DNA from: Edaphochlamys debaryana
Lineage: Eukaryota > Chlorophyta > Chlorophyceae > Chlamydomonadales
Reading direction: 5' to 3'
Length of the DNA stretch: 64,000 bases
Assembly (NCBI GenBank): GCA_016858145.1
Contig: JAEHOE010000017.1
Span: 62,001 to 126,000, forward strand
Of this stretch, positions 24,401 to 35,200 are shown in pieces (within the stretch, counting starts at the first letter, position 1; every line of letters begins with the position of its first letter). The notes under the pieces were generated by a model that saw only the letters and a program-made list of their open reading frames with translations, ran no database searches and had not been told where the DNA came from. A program made the position numbers and the translations under genes.

Positions 24401-24525
24401 CTCCCCCCCCCCCAGGCTCGGGGCACGAGGTGGTTCCCCGCCAGAGCCCCACGCTGCAGGAGGTCGCGGGGGCGCACCGGGACGGCAAGCCGCTGGCACC
24501 GCCGCGGGGGGCGCGGGCGGCTTAG
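21457..24525 (+). CDS. TrmL-like SPOUT tRNA (ribose 2'-O) methyltransferase, organelle-targeted
   Basis: Exons 21457-21548, 21680-21895, 22231-22279, 22659-22756, 23314-23398, 23600-23666, 24005-24208, 24416-24525 total 921 nt, giving 306 residues. Residues 1-100 form an Ala/Arg/Ser-rich transit-type extension. The catalytic domain begins [19 protein letters not shown], followed by [17 protein letters not shown], a [11 protein letters not shown] loop and [18 protein letters not shown]. These are the knotted SPOUT motifs of TrmL, which uses S-adenosylmethionine to methylate the ribose of wobble position 34 in certain tRNAs. Target organelle (plastid or mitochondrion) is inferred only from the N-terminus. 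The ATG follows the TTG-initiated upstream frame and is the first ATG. Two introns contain copies of splice edges (see repeats). Confidence 0.93.
22883..22897 (+). repeat. Intronic copy of a TrmL-like exon end with a GTAAGG donor
   Basis: The 15 bases tggacgaccgcaagt repeat 22744-22758, the real end of exon 4, 139 bases downstream inside the intron. The copy is followed by GTAAGG rather than GTGAGG. Reading through the first donor meets TGA at once, so use of the copy would truncate the protein. Confidence 0.85.
23859..23884 (+). repeat. Intronic copy of a TrmL-like exon start with its acceptor
   Basis: The tract ccccctacgcagagttctcctacc occurs here and at the true acceptor (exon start 24005), 133 bases apart, with an ACCACC/AACACC minisatellite between. 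133 is not a multiple of three, so splicing to the upstream copy would shift the frame. Confidence 0.85.
23905..23990 (+). repeat. ACC/AAC-rich minisatellite in intron 6 of the TrmL-like gene
   Basis: A run of caccaccaacaccaac-type units between the decoy acceptor and the real one. It is pyrimidine/adenine-rich and purely intronic in the chosen model. Confidence 0.8.
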
Positions 24526-25172
24526 TGCCTGTGAACTTGGGCTGGGCTTTGGGCGTGCAGTGACCAGTGTGGAGCAGCGGCGTAGAGTGGAGCATGCGGA
24601 GTGGGTGAGCTGGGTGAGCTGAGCGTGGCGTTGGCAGCGTGGAGAGTGTGAGCGTGGATTTGTGAGCGCGGAGTGGTGCCAGGCGGCAGGGGATGCGCCT
24701 GTGCGCAGGGATGAGGCGGTGTGTCGGCGAGCTGGTGGTGGAGGGCTGGCCTGGTGGGGTGGTGAGCGCGGGTGGTGGAGTGGGGTATGTGTCGTGGGTG
24801 CGACGCGGGTGCGCTGCGAACCCTTGAGGCAGGCGGAGCCGCTACATCCCCTGTGCTATGAGGGATGGTTATTTATGGGACAAGCCATGGCGATATGGCG
24901 TTTGGCCGGCCGAGGAGGCCTGGCGAGGATGGTCGGCGCGAGGTGGTGGCGAGGATGGTGGCGAGGATGGTCGGACTGTAAACGTGCGCCAGGGGCTTTC
25001 CGCGACCTGCAATTGCGCCATTACTTGCCTTGACCCGCAGCTATCCAAGCACGCGGATGGCACGCGGAAAGGACCGCTCTGGGTCGATGTACGGCAATTT
25101 GCTGCGCAAGTCGCGCCCTGCCAAAAGCCGCGACAGCCCCACACACATTCCTTTTCTTGCCGATCAGGCGCC
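24526..25172. other. Tandem intergenic region
   Basis: Between the TrmL-like stop and the RPL3 start, both on the plus strand. It contains the probable 3' UTR with TGTAA at 24977-24981, and then the RPL3 promoter and 5' UTR. No additional gene is visible. Confidence 0.6.
24977..24981 (+). terminator. TGTAA polyadenylation motif, TrmL-like gene
   Basis: Lies about 450 nt past the stop codon, a usual 3' UTR length for these algae. Confidence 0.5.
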
Positions 25173-28100
25173 ATGTCTCACAGGAAGTTCGAACGTGAGT
25201 CCCCACTCTGCTGCTGGCACCACCGCCGCCATGCGCTAGGAGCCGCTCTCGGCGGTCTAGAGTCTGGCAGCTAGCAGGCCTTACAACTCTTAGCCTAGAC
25301 TCAGACCGGAGCCTCGTCTTAGCCTGGAGACATGTGGCTCAGCCGCTGCGCGCCGAACGATCGGCGCCGCTGGAAGCGTGGCATCGCGGAGCACACTGGT
25401 GAATGCCGCGCTTTACTGACCTGTTGCTTGTGTCCTTCGCCCGATTTGTTGTGCGCAGACCCCAGGAGCGGCTCCCTGGGCTTCAGCCCCAGGAAGCGGT
25501 GCCGCCGCGGCAAGGGCAAGGTGAAGTCGTTCCCCCGCGACGATGCCTCCAAGCCCGTGCACCTGACTGCCTTCATGGGCTACAAGGCCGGTGAGCACTG
25601 GAGCGGGCGAGATGCGGCGCACGCCGGCGGGACCTCCCGGCTGCGGCGAGCGGAGCCGCACTAATGCAGCTGCGCGATTCACTGCGTTGGGGCAATTGGC
25701 ATACATAAGGGAGCGGCCAGGAGCAGGCGCTATGTGATGTAGAATCCTTTTCGGCGATGCGGCGGCTTAAGCAAATACGGCTGGTTCCGCGCAGGCATGA
25801 CCCACATCGTCCGCGAGGTGGAGAAGCCGGGCTCCAAGCTGCACAAGAAGGAGACCTGCGAGCCGGTGACCATCATCGAGTGCCCGCCCATGGTCGTGGT
25901 CGGTGTGGTCGGCTACGTGAAGACCCCCCGCGGTCTGCGGTCGCTGAACACCGTGTGGGCTGAGCACCTGAGCGAGGAGGTCAAGCGCAGGTGCGCGAAC
26001 GGGCCTCGTCCAGGGCTGGGCGACTAAGCGGGGGGGGGCCTGCACGGTTCCCATACACCTGGCCCCACCCGCTGGCTCCTGCTAAGCCGCCCTCGCACGC
26101 TCATCGCTGCAGGTTCTACAAGAACTGGTACAAGTCCAAGAAGAAGGCGTTCACCAAGTACGCCAAGAAGTACTCTGACGGCAAGAAGGCCGTGGAGGCT
26201 GAGCTGGCCGAGCTCAAGAAGCACTGCACCGTCATCCGCGTGCTGGCCCACACCCAGGTGCGCCCCATCCTCTGCCGCACCCCCTCTGCTGCTTACAGCC
26301 CTGCTTCTGGTCCGAGCTTTGGGGTACAGTTCTCCGGCTAACAGCGCCCTCCTGATGCACCGTTCCGCTGTGCAGGTCAAGAAGCTGGGCTTCGGCGTGA
26401 AGAAGGCGCACCTGATGGAGATCCAGGTTAGCGGCTAAGCTAAACTCCTGGGGAACAGCCTTCGCAGCAGTCGGTGCTGGCCATCGTCGAATGCTGGGAG
26501 CCGCACACGGGAGCGGACTGGGGCAGGCAAGGATGAAGACGCTGTATCGCTGACGCGCGCTGCTCCCTCCCCATCCTGCCCCCTGCCTACTAGGTCAACG
26601 GTGGCACCGTGGCCGCCAAGGTGGACTTCGCCTACTCGATGTTCGAGAAGCAGGTGCGCGCGGCTGCCTGGGAGTGTGGCGCGATGCATTGTTGAGGAGC
26701 ACTGAGGGCTGAGGAGAACTGGGGCTGGGACTGGAGGCGGGGCATGCTGGGCGGGTGACTGATGCGGGAGCGACGCGCGGAGGAGCTGCGGACGGAGCAG
26801 CGGAGGGCGTATCGCCGGGGCGGTCCCCTGGCGGAAGCTGGCCGGAGCCGGAGCCTGCGAGCCACCAGCCCAGCAGCAGCGGATGCGAAGCGGAGCCGGC
26901 GAGCGGCTTGCTACGGCCGAGGACCCGGACTAAACGCGGAGGCCGGCGGAAGGAGCGCTCCAGCCCGCTTCGCCGGAGTGCACGCCCCGGAAGCGGGAGG
27001 CCGGAGGCTGCGGCGCGGCACGCGCCGCTGGTCGGGATGGCACTCCCGGCAGCGCGGCGGCGCAGGAGGAGCCCCCTGGCTCGGGCCCGGCGTGTGGCGT
27101 CCCCGGGCGTTGTCCCGCCGCCTGCTCTCGGCACAGCCAGCAGCCGAGCGTCCCAGCCGGCAGCAGCGCTCCACACACCCCTCCAACCCCGTTGCTGTTG
27201 CTGAACATGCCGCTTACCGTGTCCTTCCCTCCGTTGTTATTGCGGCCCACCAGGTGTCCGTCGACGCCGTGTTCCAGCCCAACGAGATGATCGACACGAT
27301 CGCCATCACCAAGGGTTTCGGAGTGCAGGGTGTCGTGCAGCGCTGGGGCGTGACCCGCCTGCCGCGCAAGACCCACCGCGGTCTCCGCAAGGTGGCCTGC
27401 ATCGGCGCGTGGCACCCCGCCCGCGTGAAGTGGACGGTGGCCCGCGCCGGTCAGCAGGGCTTCCACCACCGCACCGAGATCAACAAGAAGGTGGGACACA
27501 CAGGCCGCAAGAAGCTGTGGCGCGGGGCATATCTAGACTTCGTCGCCAGACCTGACGTCCTGCATGACAAGCCGCTGGTCAGGCTCGGTGTTTGGATGGC
27601 GTAAGGGCTCCGCTTCCGCCCGGCCGAAAGGCCCCCTCTTCATGCCCCTCCCTGCCGCCCTCATCCGCTTCCTCCCCGCCCCCTCCGCCACTCCACCCCC
27701 AGGTGTACAAGATCGGCAAGAAGGGCGACGCCAGCCACAGCGCCACCACGGAGTTCGACGTGACCAAGAAGGAGATCACCCCCATGGGCGGCTTCCCCCA
27801 CTACGGCGTGGTCACCGAGGACTTCATCATGCTCAAGGTGGGCCTGGGCTGGGCCTGGAGGGATCCCCGCACGGGGCCCGCACGGGGTCAAGTGTTGGGA
27901 CATCCCTCCGTGCCTCCTTCCCGCATCCGCTGCCTGTGTGCGTTTCCAAGCATCATGTGCTGACCCCAGCTTGATCTCCTCTCCTCCCCCCTCCTCCCCT
28001 CCCCAGGGCGCCGTGCCCGGCACCAAGAAGCGCGCCATCACCCTGCGCCGCTCTCTGCTGCCGCAGGTCGGTGGGGGCCGGATGCGGGGTTGCTGTGTCG

Positions 28101-28364
28101 CGGATGGGGTGCGGCACACGCGTTGACCATTGGCGCCCTCTAGATAGGCTCGCTGCTCACGCCGGGGACGCTGGCCTCTGCTCATACCTCTGCTCACGAC
28201 CCTTCCCTTCCATCCTATCCTTTGCACTCACTCCCCCACAGACCAGCCGCTCCGCCCTGGAGGAGATCAAGCTCAAGTTCATCGACACGGCCTCCAAGTT
28301 CGGCCACGGCCGCTTCCAGACCTCGGAGGAGAAGATGAAGACCTACGGCCGCGTCAAGGCCTAA
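25173..28364 (+). CDS. RPL3: Cytosolic 60S ribosomal protein uL3 (RPL3)
   Basis: Ten exons: 25173-25194, 25459-25590, 25795-25990, 26113-26257, 26376-26426, 26594-26653, 27254-27490, 27703-27837, 28007-28066, 28242-28364. The 1,161 nt give 386 residues, close to the usual eukaryotic L3 length. The tiny first exon gives MSHRKFE, joined to HPRSGSLGF. Further L3 hallmarks are [23 protein letters not shown], the W-finger-side segment [31 protein letters not shown] and [16 protein letters not shown]. The protein sits at the large-subunit peptidyl transferase centre and helps organise the A site. Codon choice is strongly G/C-ending, as expected for a highly expressed gene. The 600-nt intron 6 carries a long chance open frame that should be ignored. 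Confidence 0.98.
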
Positions 28365-29960
28365 ACGGGCCCCTGGCGAGCCACGACCGTGGGTCGGTCA
28401 TCCGGGCCGAGCCGGGCGACCTGTGGCGGCGTCGAGGCGTGAAAGCTGCTCGCGGCTGCTTGTCGTTCCGGCTCGGTTCCCCCAAAGCGAGAGCTCGACG
28501 GTGTAGTGGTTTTGCCAGCGTGTGGGGCTCGCGAGGGTCGTGCGCGTGGGCGGGCCGCGGCGTTGGGCGCAAGCGGGGGTGGAGGTGCAGGGCTGGCTTG
28601 GTGGGCCGTGCCGCTGCGGCGCGGGCGGGGGGTCGCGGGCTGTGAAAGGCTGGCGGACCGCTGTGCGTGCTGTGGCGGGGTTGGGCGTGCGGGCACGTGG
28701 TGAGGATCCTCAAAAGACCTGAGACCAAAGACATATCGCCTAGTGGCTCCGCATGACTCGACTGCACTCCAAGCTGTGTAAGCAAGGCCTGTCTTCGACG
28801 CGTGTGCTGTCGGGTGAAGGGGGGTAGCCCGAGGTGGCCCCCCACATCTGAGCAAGTCAGCCAGTATTAGCACCTGCTTCCCGACCCCTAGGCTCGCGGG
28901 TCACACCCTGCCCCTGGACCCTGCCCGGCCACGCAAACCCCTCGTCGTCTGTGGCGTGATCCAAGGGGCCGTCTACCTACCCATGGGTGCCCTCACTGCG
29001 CTCGTGCGCTGTGGGGTTTTGTGCTCGCAGGGGCCGTGCAGCGTAGTCCGGACGACGACAGGGGATGCAGCTAAACGCGTCGATGTAGCCGCTGCCGCAA
29101 CGCGAGAGAAGAAGGCGGGGTGCCAGCAATGCGCATCGCCGAGGCAGGGGCTAACCTAGGGGCAGCCGCGCGCGCAAACGGTACGCTGTGGGGTGATCGG
29201 GGATGGCATCCTGGTCCCCACACGGCACGCAAGCCACTGCTGCCACTCAGTCACCTTCACTACGCGCTGCTGCGCAAGAAGCGCCAGGATACTCTGCACT
29301 CTGCGGCTAGCTGTGGTCGATGCGAAGCCAGAGCACCACGTCAGGCAAGTCGGGCGGAAGTGCCACGCATCAACACCACTGATGCGTGTCAGACTCCGGT
29401 CGTGCCCGTCGTCCACCTCGTCGAACCCATGCGTGTCTCCCCTCAGCTGCTCCTCCTACACACGCTCGTCCGTGCACGCCCTCGTTCTATGCTAGCTTGG
29501 CCCTCTCTGGCCCCACCCGCAACCTGCCTGGCACAGGCACAGGCATTCTGCGTCGGCCAACATCATGCGACGCCAGTCACCGCGGCACTACGCCCCGTTG
29601 TCTATAATAACCTGCCTGGCCCGGCCCTGTCCCGCATCAGTCGGTAGACGCGACACCCGGGCCCTGCCGCTGGCACCCACGGATGCAAGGAAGCCAGGCC
29701 CATTGTATCGGAGCCACGCGCATTTGCCCATCCCCCCCGCTGCCAGCACACCCCAACGCTCCTCCCTGCTTCGCCGCACAACCACTATGCCATGGGATAA
29801 CGTCCGCCCTCCGCTTTGCTTGCATTGCACATCTGCTTTAGGCCCTCCGGTTCCCTTGTCCGCCCTTCCCCGCAAGCGCCCCCAATGTGAAGGGCGTTGG
29901 GTACGGGACGGGGCGCCCCTTCTTCCCGCACCTCGTGCGACAAGGGCCCCAGCCCTCCGC
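28365..29960. other. Convergent intergenic region
   Basis: Tail-to-tail interval between RPL3 and the lysine methyltransferase gene. TGTAA at 28777-28781 suits RPL3. The remaining kilobase holds no open frame with recognisable coding features on either strand. Confidence 0.6.
28777..28781 (+). terminator. TGTAA polyadenylation motif, RPL3
   Basis: About 410 nt after the RPL3 stop, in the context gctgtgtaagc. Confidence 0.55.
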
Positions 29961-31868
29961 TCAGTCATCGGGCGGGATCTCGGGGTTGGTCTCACACAGC
30001 ACCGCCGGCGGGAAGTTGGTGAACAGGTTGTACTGCAGGGGATGAAGGGGTCAGGGGGCGAGGTTGACGGCGCTTCCCTCTTGCATCGTTGGCATCAAGT
30101 CCCTCGCCCGCCTCCCCAAAGCCGCCTTCGCCTCCGCCCTTACCTTGCCCTTACCTGGCCACTGCCTCCTTCCCTCGCCAGTCCCCCACCCCGGCCACGC
30201 ACCTGGTAGATGAGGTGCGGGATGGAGGGCCGGAAGGGCGTGGGCCGCAGCGTGAAGCCCCCCGGCCCCGGCGGCAGCAGCTCCGCCAGCATGCCGGCGT
30301 TCTCTGCCACCGTGGTGGCAATCACCTTGCCTGCAGGGGGGGCGGGGCGTGAGGGTGAGGGGCGGCGGGGAAGAGGGCTTAGCCGAAATGCAGTATGTCA
30401 ACGCAGGAGGCCACGCACGGCCTCGGGCCCCCAGTCACCAGGCGGACATGATGAGAGGGGCTGACCGGGGCAACACGTACGGTAGCCCTGCAATGATTCG
30501 GCTTCTGTTTTCCTCGGTGATCCTCTGGGAACACCTCTTGAGCCTCTTTTTGTGCGGCTCGTGCTTTGCTCACTGAATCACCTCAGCCCCTCTGCCACCG
30601 CCTCGCAGGTGGCACGCTGGGGACATCGCAGCCTTCCACCGCCCCTGCCCCACCTTCGGGCTCCAGGAGCAGCTTGGCGGCCTCGGCATACTTGGCCCAC
30701 ACCTTTTGGGTGGGTGGGAACGGGCGGGCAATCTCGGGCACAAATGCTGCTTGTCGTGAAGGGTGGGAGGACCCAAGGCAGCACCGCCCCGTTCCCCGGC
30801 AACGGGCGCAACCGCTGCTTGCCACAAAGGACGACAGCACCCAGCAGCCACCAACCCCAGGGCAGCAGGTGCCCACACTGTCAACCTAAACCCTCCTGCG
30901 CCCCAGTTGCCACTTACCCACGCGCCCACCCAGCCACTGACGCCCCCTGCCTGCGCCCGCATGCTGCCCGGGCACTCTCGCCCCCCCCTCCCCCCCCACC
31001 TCCCGAGTGATGAAGGGCGGGTCAATCACCACACAGTCGAAAGCGCCCCGCAGCTCCTGGGGCAGGTCCTGGGGGCAGAGCGGGGAGGGATGGGGCAAAT
31101 ACCGGCAGACAGGCGGTTTCACTCCGGTATAGCCCGTGCGCACCCGTTCACCGTCGTCCGGCGCACAACCCAACGACATGCCCCTAACACAGGCGCCCAC
31201 CTCCGGCGCGTTGAAGTCGTACTTGAAGAAGTGCTGCTCCTTGGCCCACTGGTCGTCGTAGTCCAGCAGCCAGGCGGCGGTGCGGACGGGGGAGCCGCGC
31301 TGGGGAGGGGCGGGGTTGGGTGCGTGGGTGCGTTGGGGGGACGGAGAGGCGGGGGGAGGGAGGGGCGGATGGAGGCAGGCGGGGGGGGCGCAAGCGTACG
31401 CCCAACGTTGGCGGCGAGCGGCGTGCGGAGTCGCAGACGGGCACGGGGTGGCCACTCGGGCAGACTCACGGGCAGGGAAAAGTAGATGGAGGGTGTAGAC
31501 ACACAGGCCACGCGCTTGGAGGAGGCGACCAGCTCCTGGGGGGAGGAAGACCACATGCGGGGGGTACTTCGCGCTTTGGCGGGTACTTCGTGCCATCCTT
31601 GTGTGCGTTTGCCCCTGGTGCCCTATCGGGAGGCCGTTGGTCTTGCCCCAGCTCCCCTCCCTGGATGTACCTCTACAATCTTGGAGATGGTGTGGGACGA
31701 GTACCAGTATTGGTTGTGCTCAGCCTTCTCAGCATGCCTGGGAGGGGGGGTGGGGAGCACCCACGGACATGCAACATTGCGTCCGCGGCCCATGCAGGCA
31801 GGCCTCCCGTGAGCTCCGATCAGCGCCCCAAGCTCCTACTTGGTCAGAAACCCGTTGGGCTTGTCCAT
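29961..31868 (-). CDS. EEF1AKMT1/Efm5-type protein-lysine N-methyltransferase
   Basis: Exons 31868-31840, 31737-31671, 31535-31470, 31299-31201, 31068-31000, 30702-30654, 30330-30203, 30032-29961 total 579 nt, giving 192 residues. Motifs in order: HNQYWYSSHTISKIVEELV (family QFWYS-like signature), RVACVSTPSIYFSLP, EQHFFKYDFNAPEDLP, then CVVIDPPFIT, the DPPF/Y motif of amino-methyltransferases, and GKVIATTVAENAGMLAELL. The family, formerly annotated as N6-adenine methyltransferase N6AMT2, trimethylates a lysine in translation elongation factor eEF1A (family knowledge). The protein is slightly shorter than the human enzyme. It is divergent from the coiled-coil gene and neighbours RPL3, both linked to translation. 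Confidence 0.92.
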
Positions 31869-32274
31869 GGTGCCTCGGTCTCGCTTATCGCGCCATGTGC
31901 ATTGCTTTCCCGCTCTCTAGCGTGTAGGTGTGACGACCCCTGCACGCTTTTCGTGGACAGACTGTGCTTGGCGTGTTGCTTGCGTATATGTCACGCAGCT
32001 CGCCCGCTGTCGCGGGCCATTTTGACCATCGCACCGTACAGTGCGGTGGGCAATGCCCCTTCCAGGCTGAGAGCCCCTCACTAAGATGACTGGAGACCAC
32101 ATACTCGTCTGTAGCTATGTTCCGTCTCGTCGCTCCGTCTGGTCGCGGATGGCGATGCACAACCCTGGCACAACCCTGTAGACTACACACTTGGTCATAC
32201 TGCGATGCTTGAGCAGCTGACACGGGCAGCGGCTAATCGTGCCGGCCCGCCTGCGTGCCCATCGCCCGTGGCGG
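31869..32274. promoter_or_regulatory. Divergent promoter region
   Basis: Only 406 bases separate the ATG of the lysine methyltransferase (minus) and the ATG of the coiled-coil gene (plus), so promoter elements are probably shared. No specific motif was recognised. Confidence 0.45.
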
Positions 32275-35200
32275 ATGGCTTGGAAGGCCGAGGTTGCCGA
32301 CCTCAAGCTCAGGCTTAGCAGCAAGGAGTCGGAGCTCCAGGAGGCGAAGGCGGCGCTCGCCAAGACGGAGGCGTCGCGAGCCAAGCTCCGGCACTATTTG
32401 GTGCGCCCCGTCAAGCTGGGGGGAGAGGGGGATGGATGGGGGCCTTGACCACATCACCGGCTTGCAAGCCTCGTCAGCAGCGAGCCTCTGCGGGCCGTGC
32501 CGCATCTACGGCTTCAACTTCAACCCAATTAGTCCAACAACCATACGTGTCTGGTACTGACACCCGTCGGCATCAGTCGGGCGCCCTTGGTATGCGAAGC
32601 CCCACAACCTCCGCACCATGCTCGCAGGAAACCTTCAAGCAGCAGGCCGTTGACCAGGCCGAGCTAGTAACCCGCCTGACCAGCCTCCAGGCCGAGGCCG
32701 CACAGCTCCGCAGCGAGACCGCGGCCGCCAAGGCAGAGGCGGAGGAGCTCCGCAAGAGCGCAGCGGCGGCGGCCGCAGCCCCAGGCGCGGGCGGTGCAGC
32801 GGCAGGGGGCAGCGGCGGCGGCAGCAGGGGCGGCCGCGGTGGGCGGCAGCGACGCGAGGAGCCTGAGCCGGGGGTCGCGGAGGCGGAGGCGGAGCGGGAG
32901 GCGGAGCGGCAGCGGGCGGGGGAGCGGGAGGCGGCGCTCCGTGAGCTGCAGGGGCGGCACGAGGAGCTGAGGGCGCAGCACGCCCGGACCGAGCAGGAGC
33001 TGCAGCGGCTGCGAGCAGCGCAGCAGGCGCAGCACGCACAGCAGCCCCAGAGGGCCCCAGCAAGCGCCGCAGGCGACCAGGGCGGCGGAGCGGCCGCTGC
33101 AGGGGCCGGGGATGCAGGCCGGCACGACGAGCTCCTGACTCTGCAACGCACCGTTGAGGAGCTACGGGCTCAGCTCGCGGCCAGCCAGCAGCAGTCGCAA
33201 CAGCAGCAGGCTCAGGCGCAGAACGGGGTCGGAGCCAAGGCCCCCGCCACTCGGGCGAGGCAGAGGCAGCTCGCCAACCAGAAACAGGCGGGGCCGGACG
33301 CCGCAGCGCCTGCCTCAGGTGCTGCAGCAGGGGCTGGAGCAGGGAGTGGTGCGGGCGGCGGTGAGGCGGCAGCCGACGTCGGGGGCAAGGTCGGCGACGC
33401 AGCGGCGGCAGCGGCAGCAGTAGCGGCGGGGCAGGAGGAGGAGCGGCAGCGGCAGCTGCGGGCGCTGAGTGCCGCCGCGGTGGAGGCGGAGCAGCGGCGG
33501 AAGCGCGCGGAGGCGGCGCTCGAGGAGGCGAGGGTGGAGCTGGCGGCGCTGCGGCGGGCGGAGGCGGAGGCCAAGGCGGGGATGGAGGAGCTCCGGGTGA
33601 GCCCCGCCCCGCCCCACGCTGCCAGCCCACCTGTCGCTAGATCATATCAAAGGCGCATAACTGAACTTATGCTTGGCGACACATGACCGCGAACGTGCAC
33701 TGCCCTTTTCCTCTCCTCCTCACCTCCTCGCCTCCCAAGTTGCGACGTTCCCTGCCCTGGCCCTCCCCTTCCCACCTCCCCATTACCCCCCCTCCCCCCA
33801 GGCCCAGCTGGCCTCCCTCCAGCGCCTTGTCGCTCAGCACACGGCCGCCCTCAGTCGGACGGACGGCCGCCTGTCTGACAGCGAGGCGCGGCTGTCGGGC
33901 GCGGAGTCGCGGCTGGGCGGCGCGGAGGCAGCCCTGGGGCGGCAGGGGGGCGCGCTGGGGCGGTGCGAGGCGCAGCTGGGCGAGCTGGACGAGCAGGTGG
34001 GGGGGCGGTGGTTGGGGGTGGTTGGGATGCGGTTGAGGACTGTTGGGGCATGACTCGGGAGACAAGAAGGGGGCGGGGGGCCCGCCGGAAAGCAGGGAGG
34101 GGTAAGGCGCAGACGAGAAGCAGGAGGAGGGCGAGGGCAGGGACTCGAGGGCATGGGTTGTCTGGGCTGTGCACTGCACCCATGCTATACCTGCACGTCA
34201 GGACCTCACCCAACCTTCGCATACTCCCTGTACCCTCCCCTTCCCTGCCCCGTACAGGTGCGCTCCCATAGCGACTCACTCCGCCGCCACTCGGCGCAGC
34301 TGGAGGGAGTCGGCGGCCTGGCGGGGTCGGTGGCGGAGGCGGGCCGGCGGGCGGGGGCGGCGGAGGCGGGCTGCGCCGCTCTGCGGGGCGCCGTCGGGGG
34401 CCTGACGGCGCAGCTGCGGGGGGTGGTACGGACGCACCGGCTGCTGCGGGCGGCATTCGGTGGCGGCGGCGACGATGGCGGCGGAAACAGGCGAGGAGGA
34501 GAAGGGTACCTGGAGGAGCGGGACGACTTCGCTGGATACGCGAATCCAGATCTGCACATGGACTTTGATCCGGATCTTGGGCCGGGGCCAGGGGCGGGAG
34601 CAGGGGTTGAAGTGCTGGCCCTGCCCCCAGCTGTCGGCTGGGACGCAGGTGACGGAGGTGCCGCACCCGTGCCTGCCGCCGCCGCCGCTGCAGCAGTCGG
34701 GCTGACGGCGGGGGCGGCGGGGGCAGCGGCTTCAGCAAGGGCGGGCGAGGCTCGGCGGCCGGCACCCCCAGAGGCCCCCGGGGCAGGGCACGCAGCCCAC
34801 AGAGACAAGCGGAGACGGCTGGACGGGGCCGCGGCTGCTGCCGCTACCGCTGCCCATGCCGGTGCCGCCCCCGTAGCGCCGCCTCTTGGGTCCTCACTCC
34901 CGAGTTCTGCTCCTCCGCAACCCCAGCCCCAACCCCAACCCCGAGCCGGCGCCGCCGCTCCTGCCACCGTACCAGCTGCAGCCGCAGCCGGCCGAGCCTC
35001 GCCCACTGCGCCCCGCCCCTTCGCGCCCCCCTTCTCAGCTCCGCCGCTCGCTCCAGCGCCGGCGGGTTCTCCCAACACCACCGCACCAGGCTCGGCCGCC
35101 GGCCCCGTGCCGGTCCCAGGGCCGGGGCCGGGCGTGGGAGCCCTCGACGTCGCCGGGGCCCCGCGCACCCGCGGCCGGCCCCGCAAGGAGCGCACGCCTG

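Noticed and set aside
26762..27604. Long plus-strand frame starting inside RPL3 intron 6
   Set aside because: It merges intron sequence with the real RPL3 exon 27254-27490. The exon is explained by the uL3 model.
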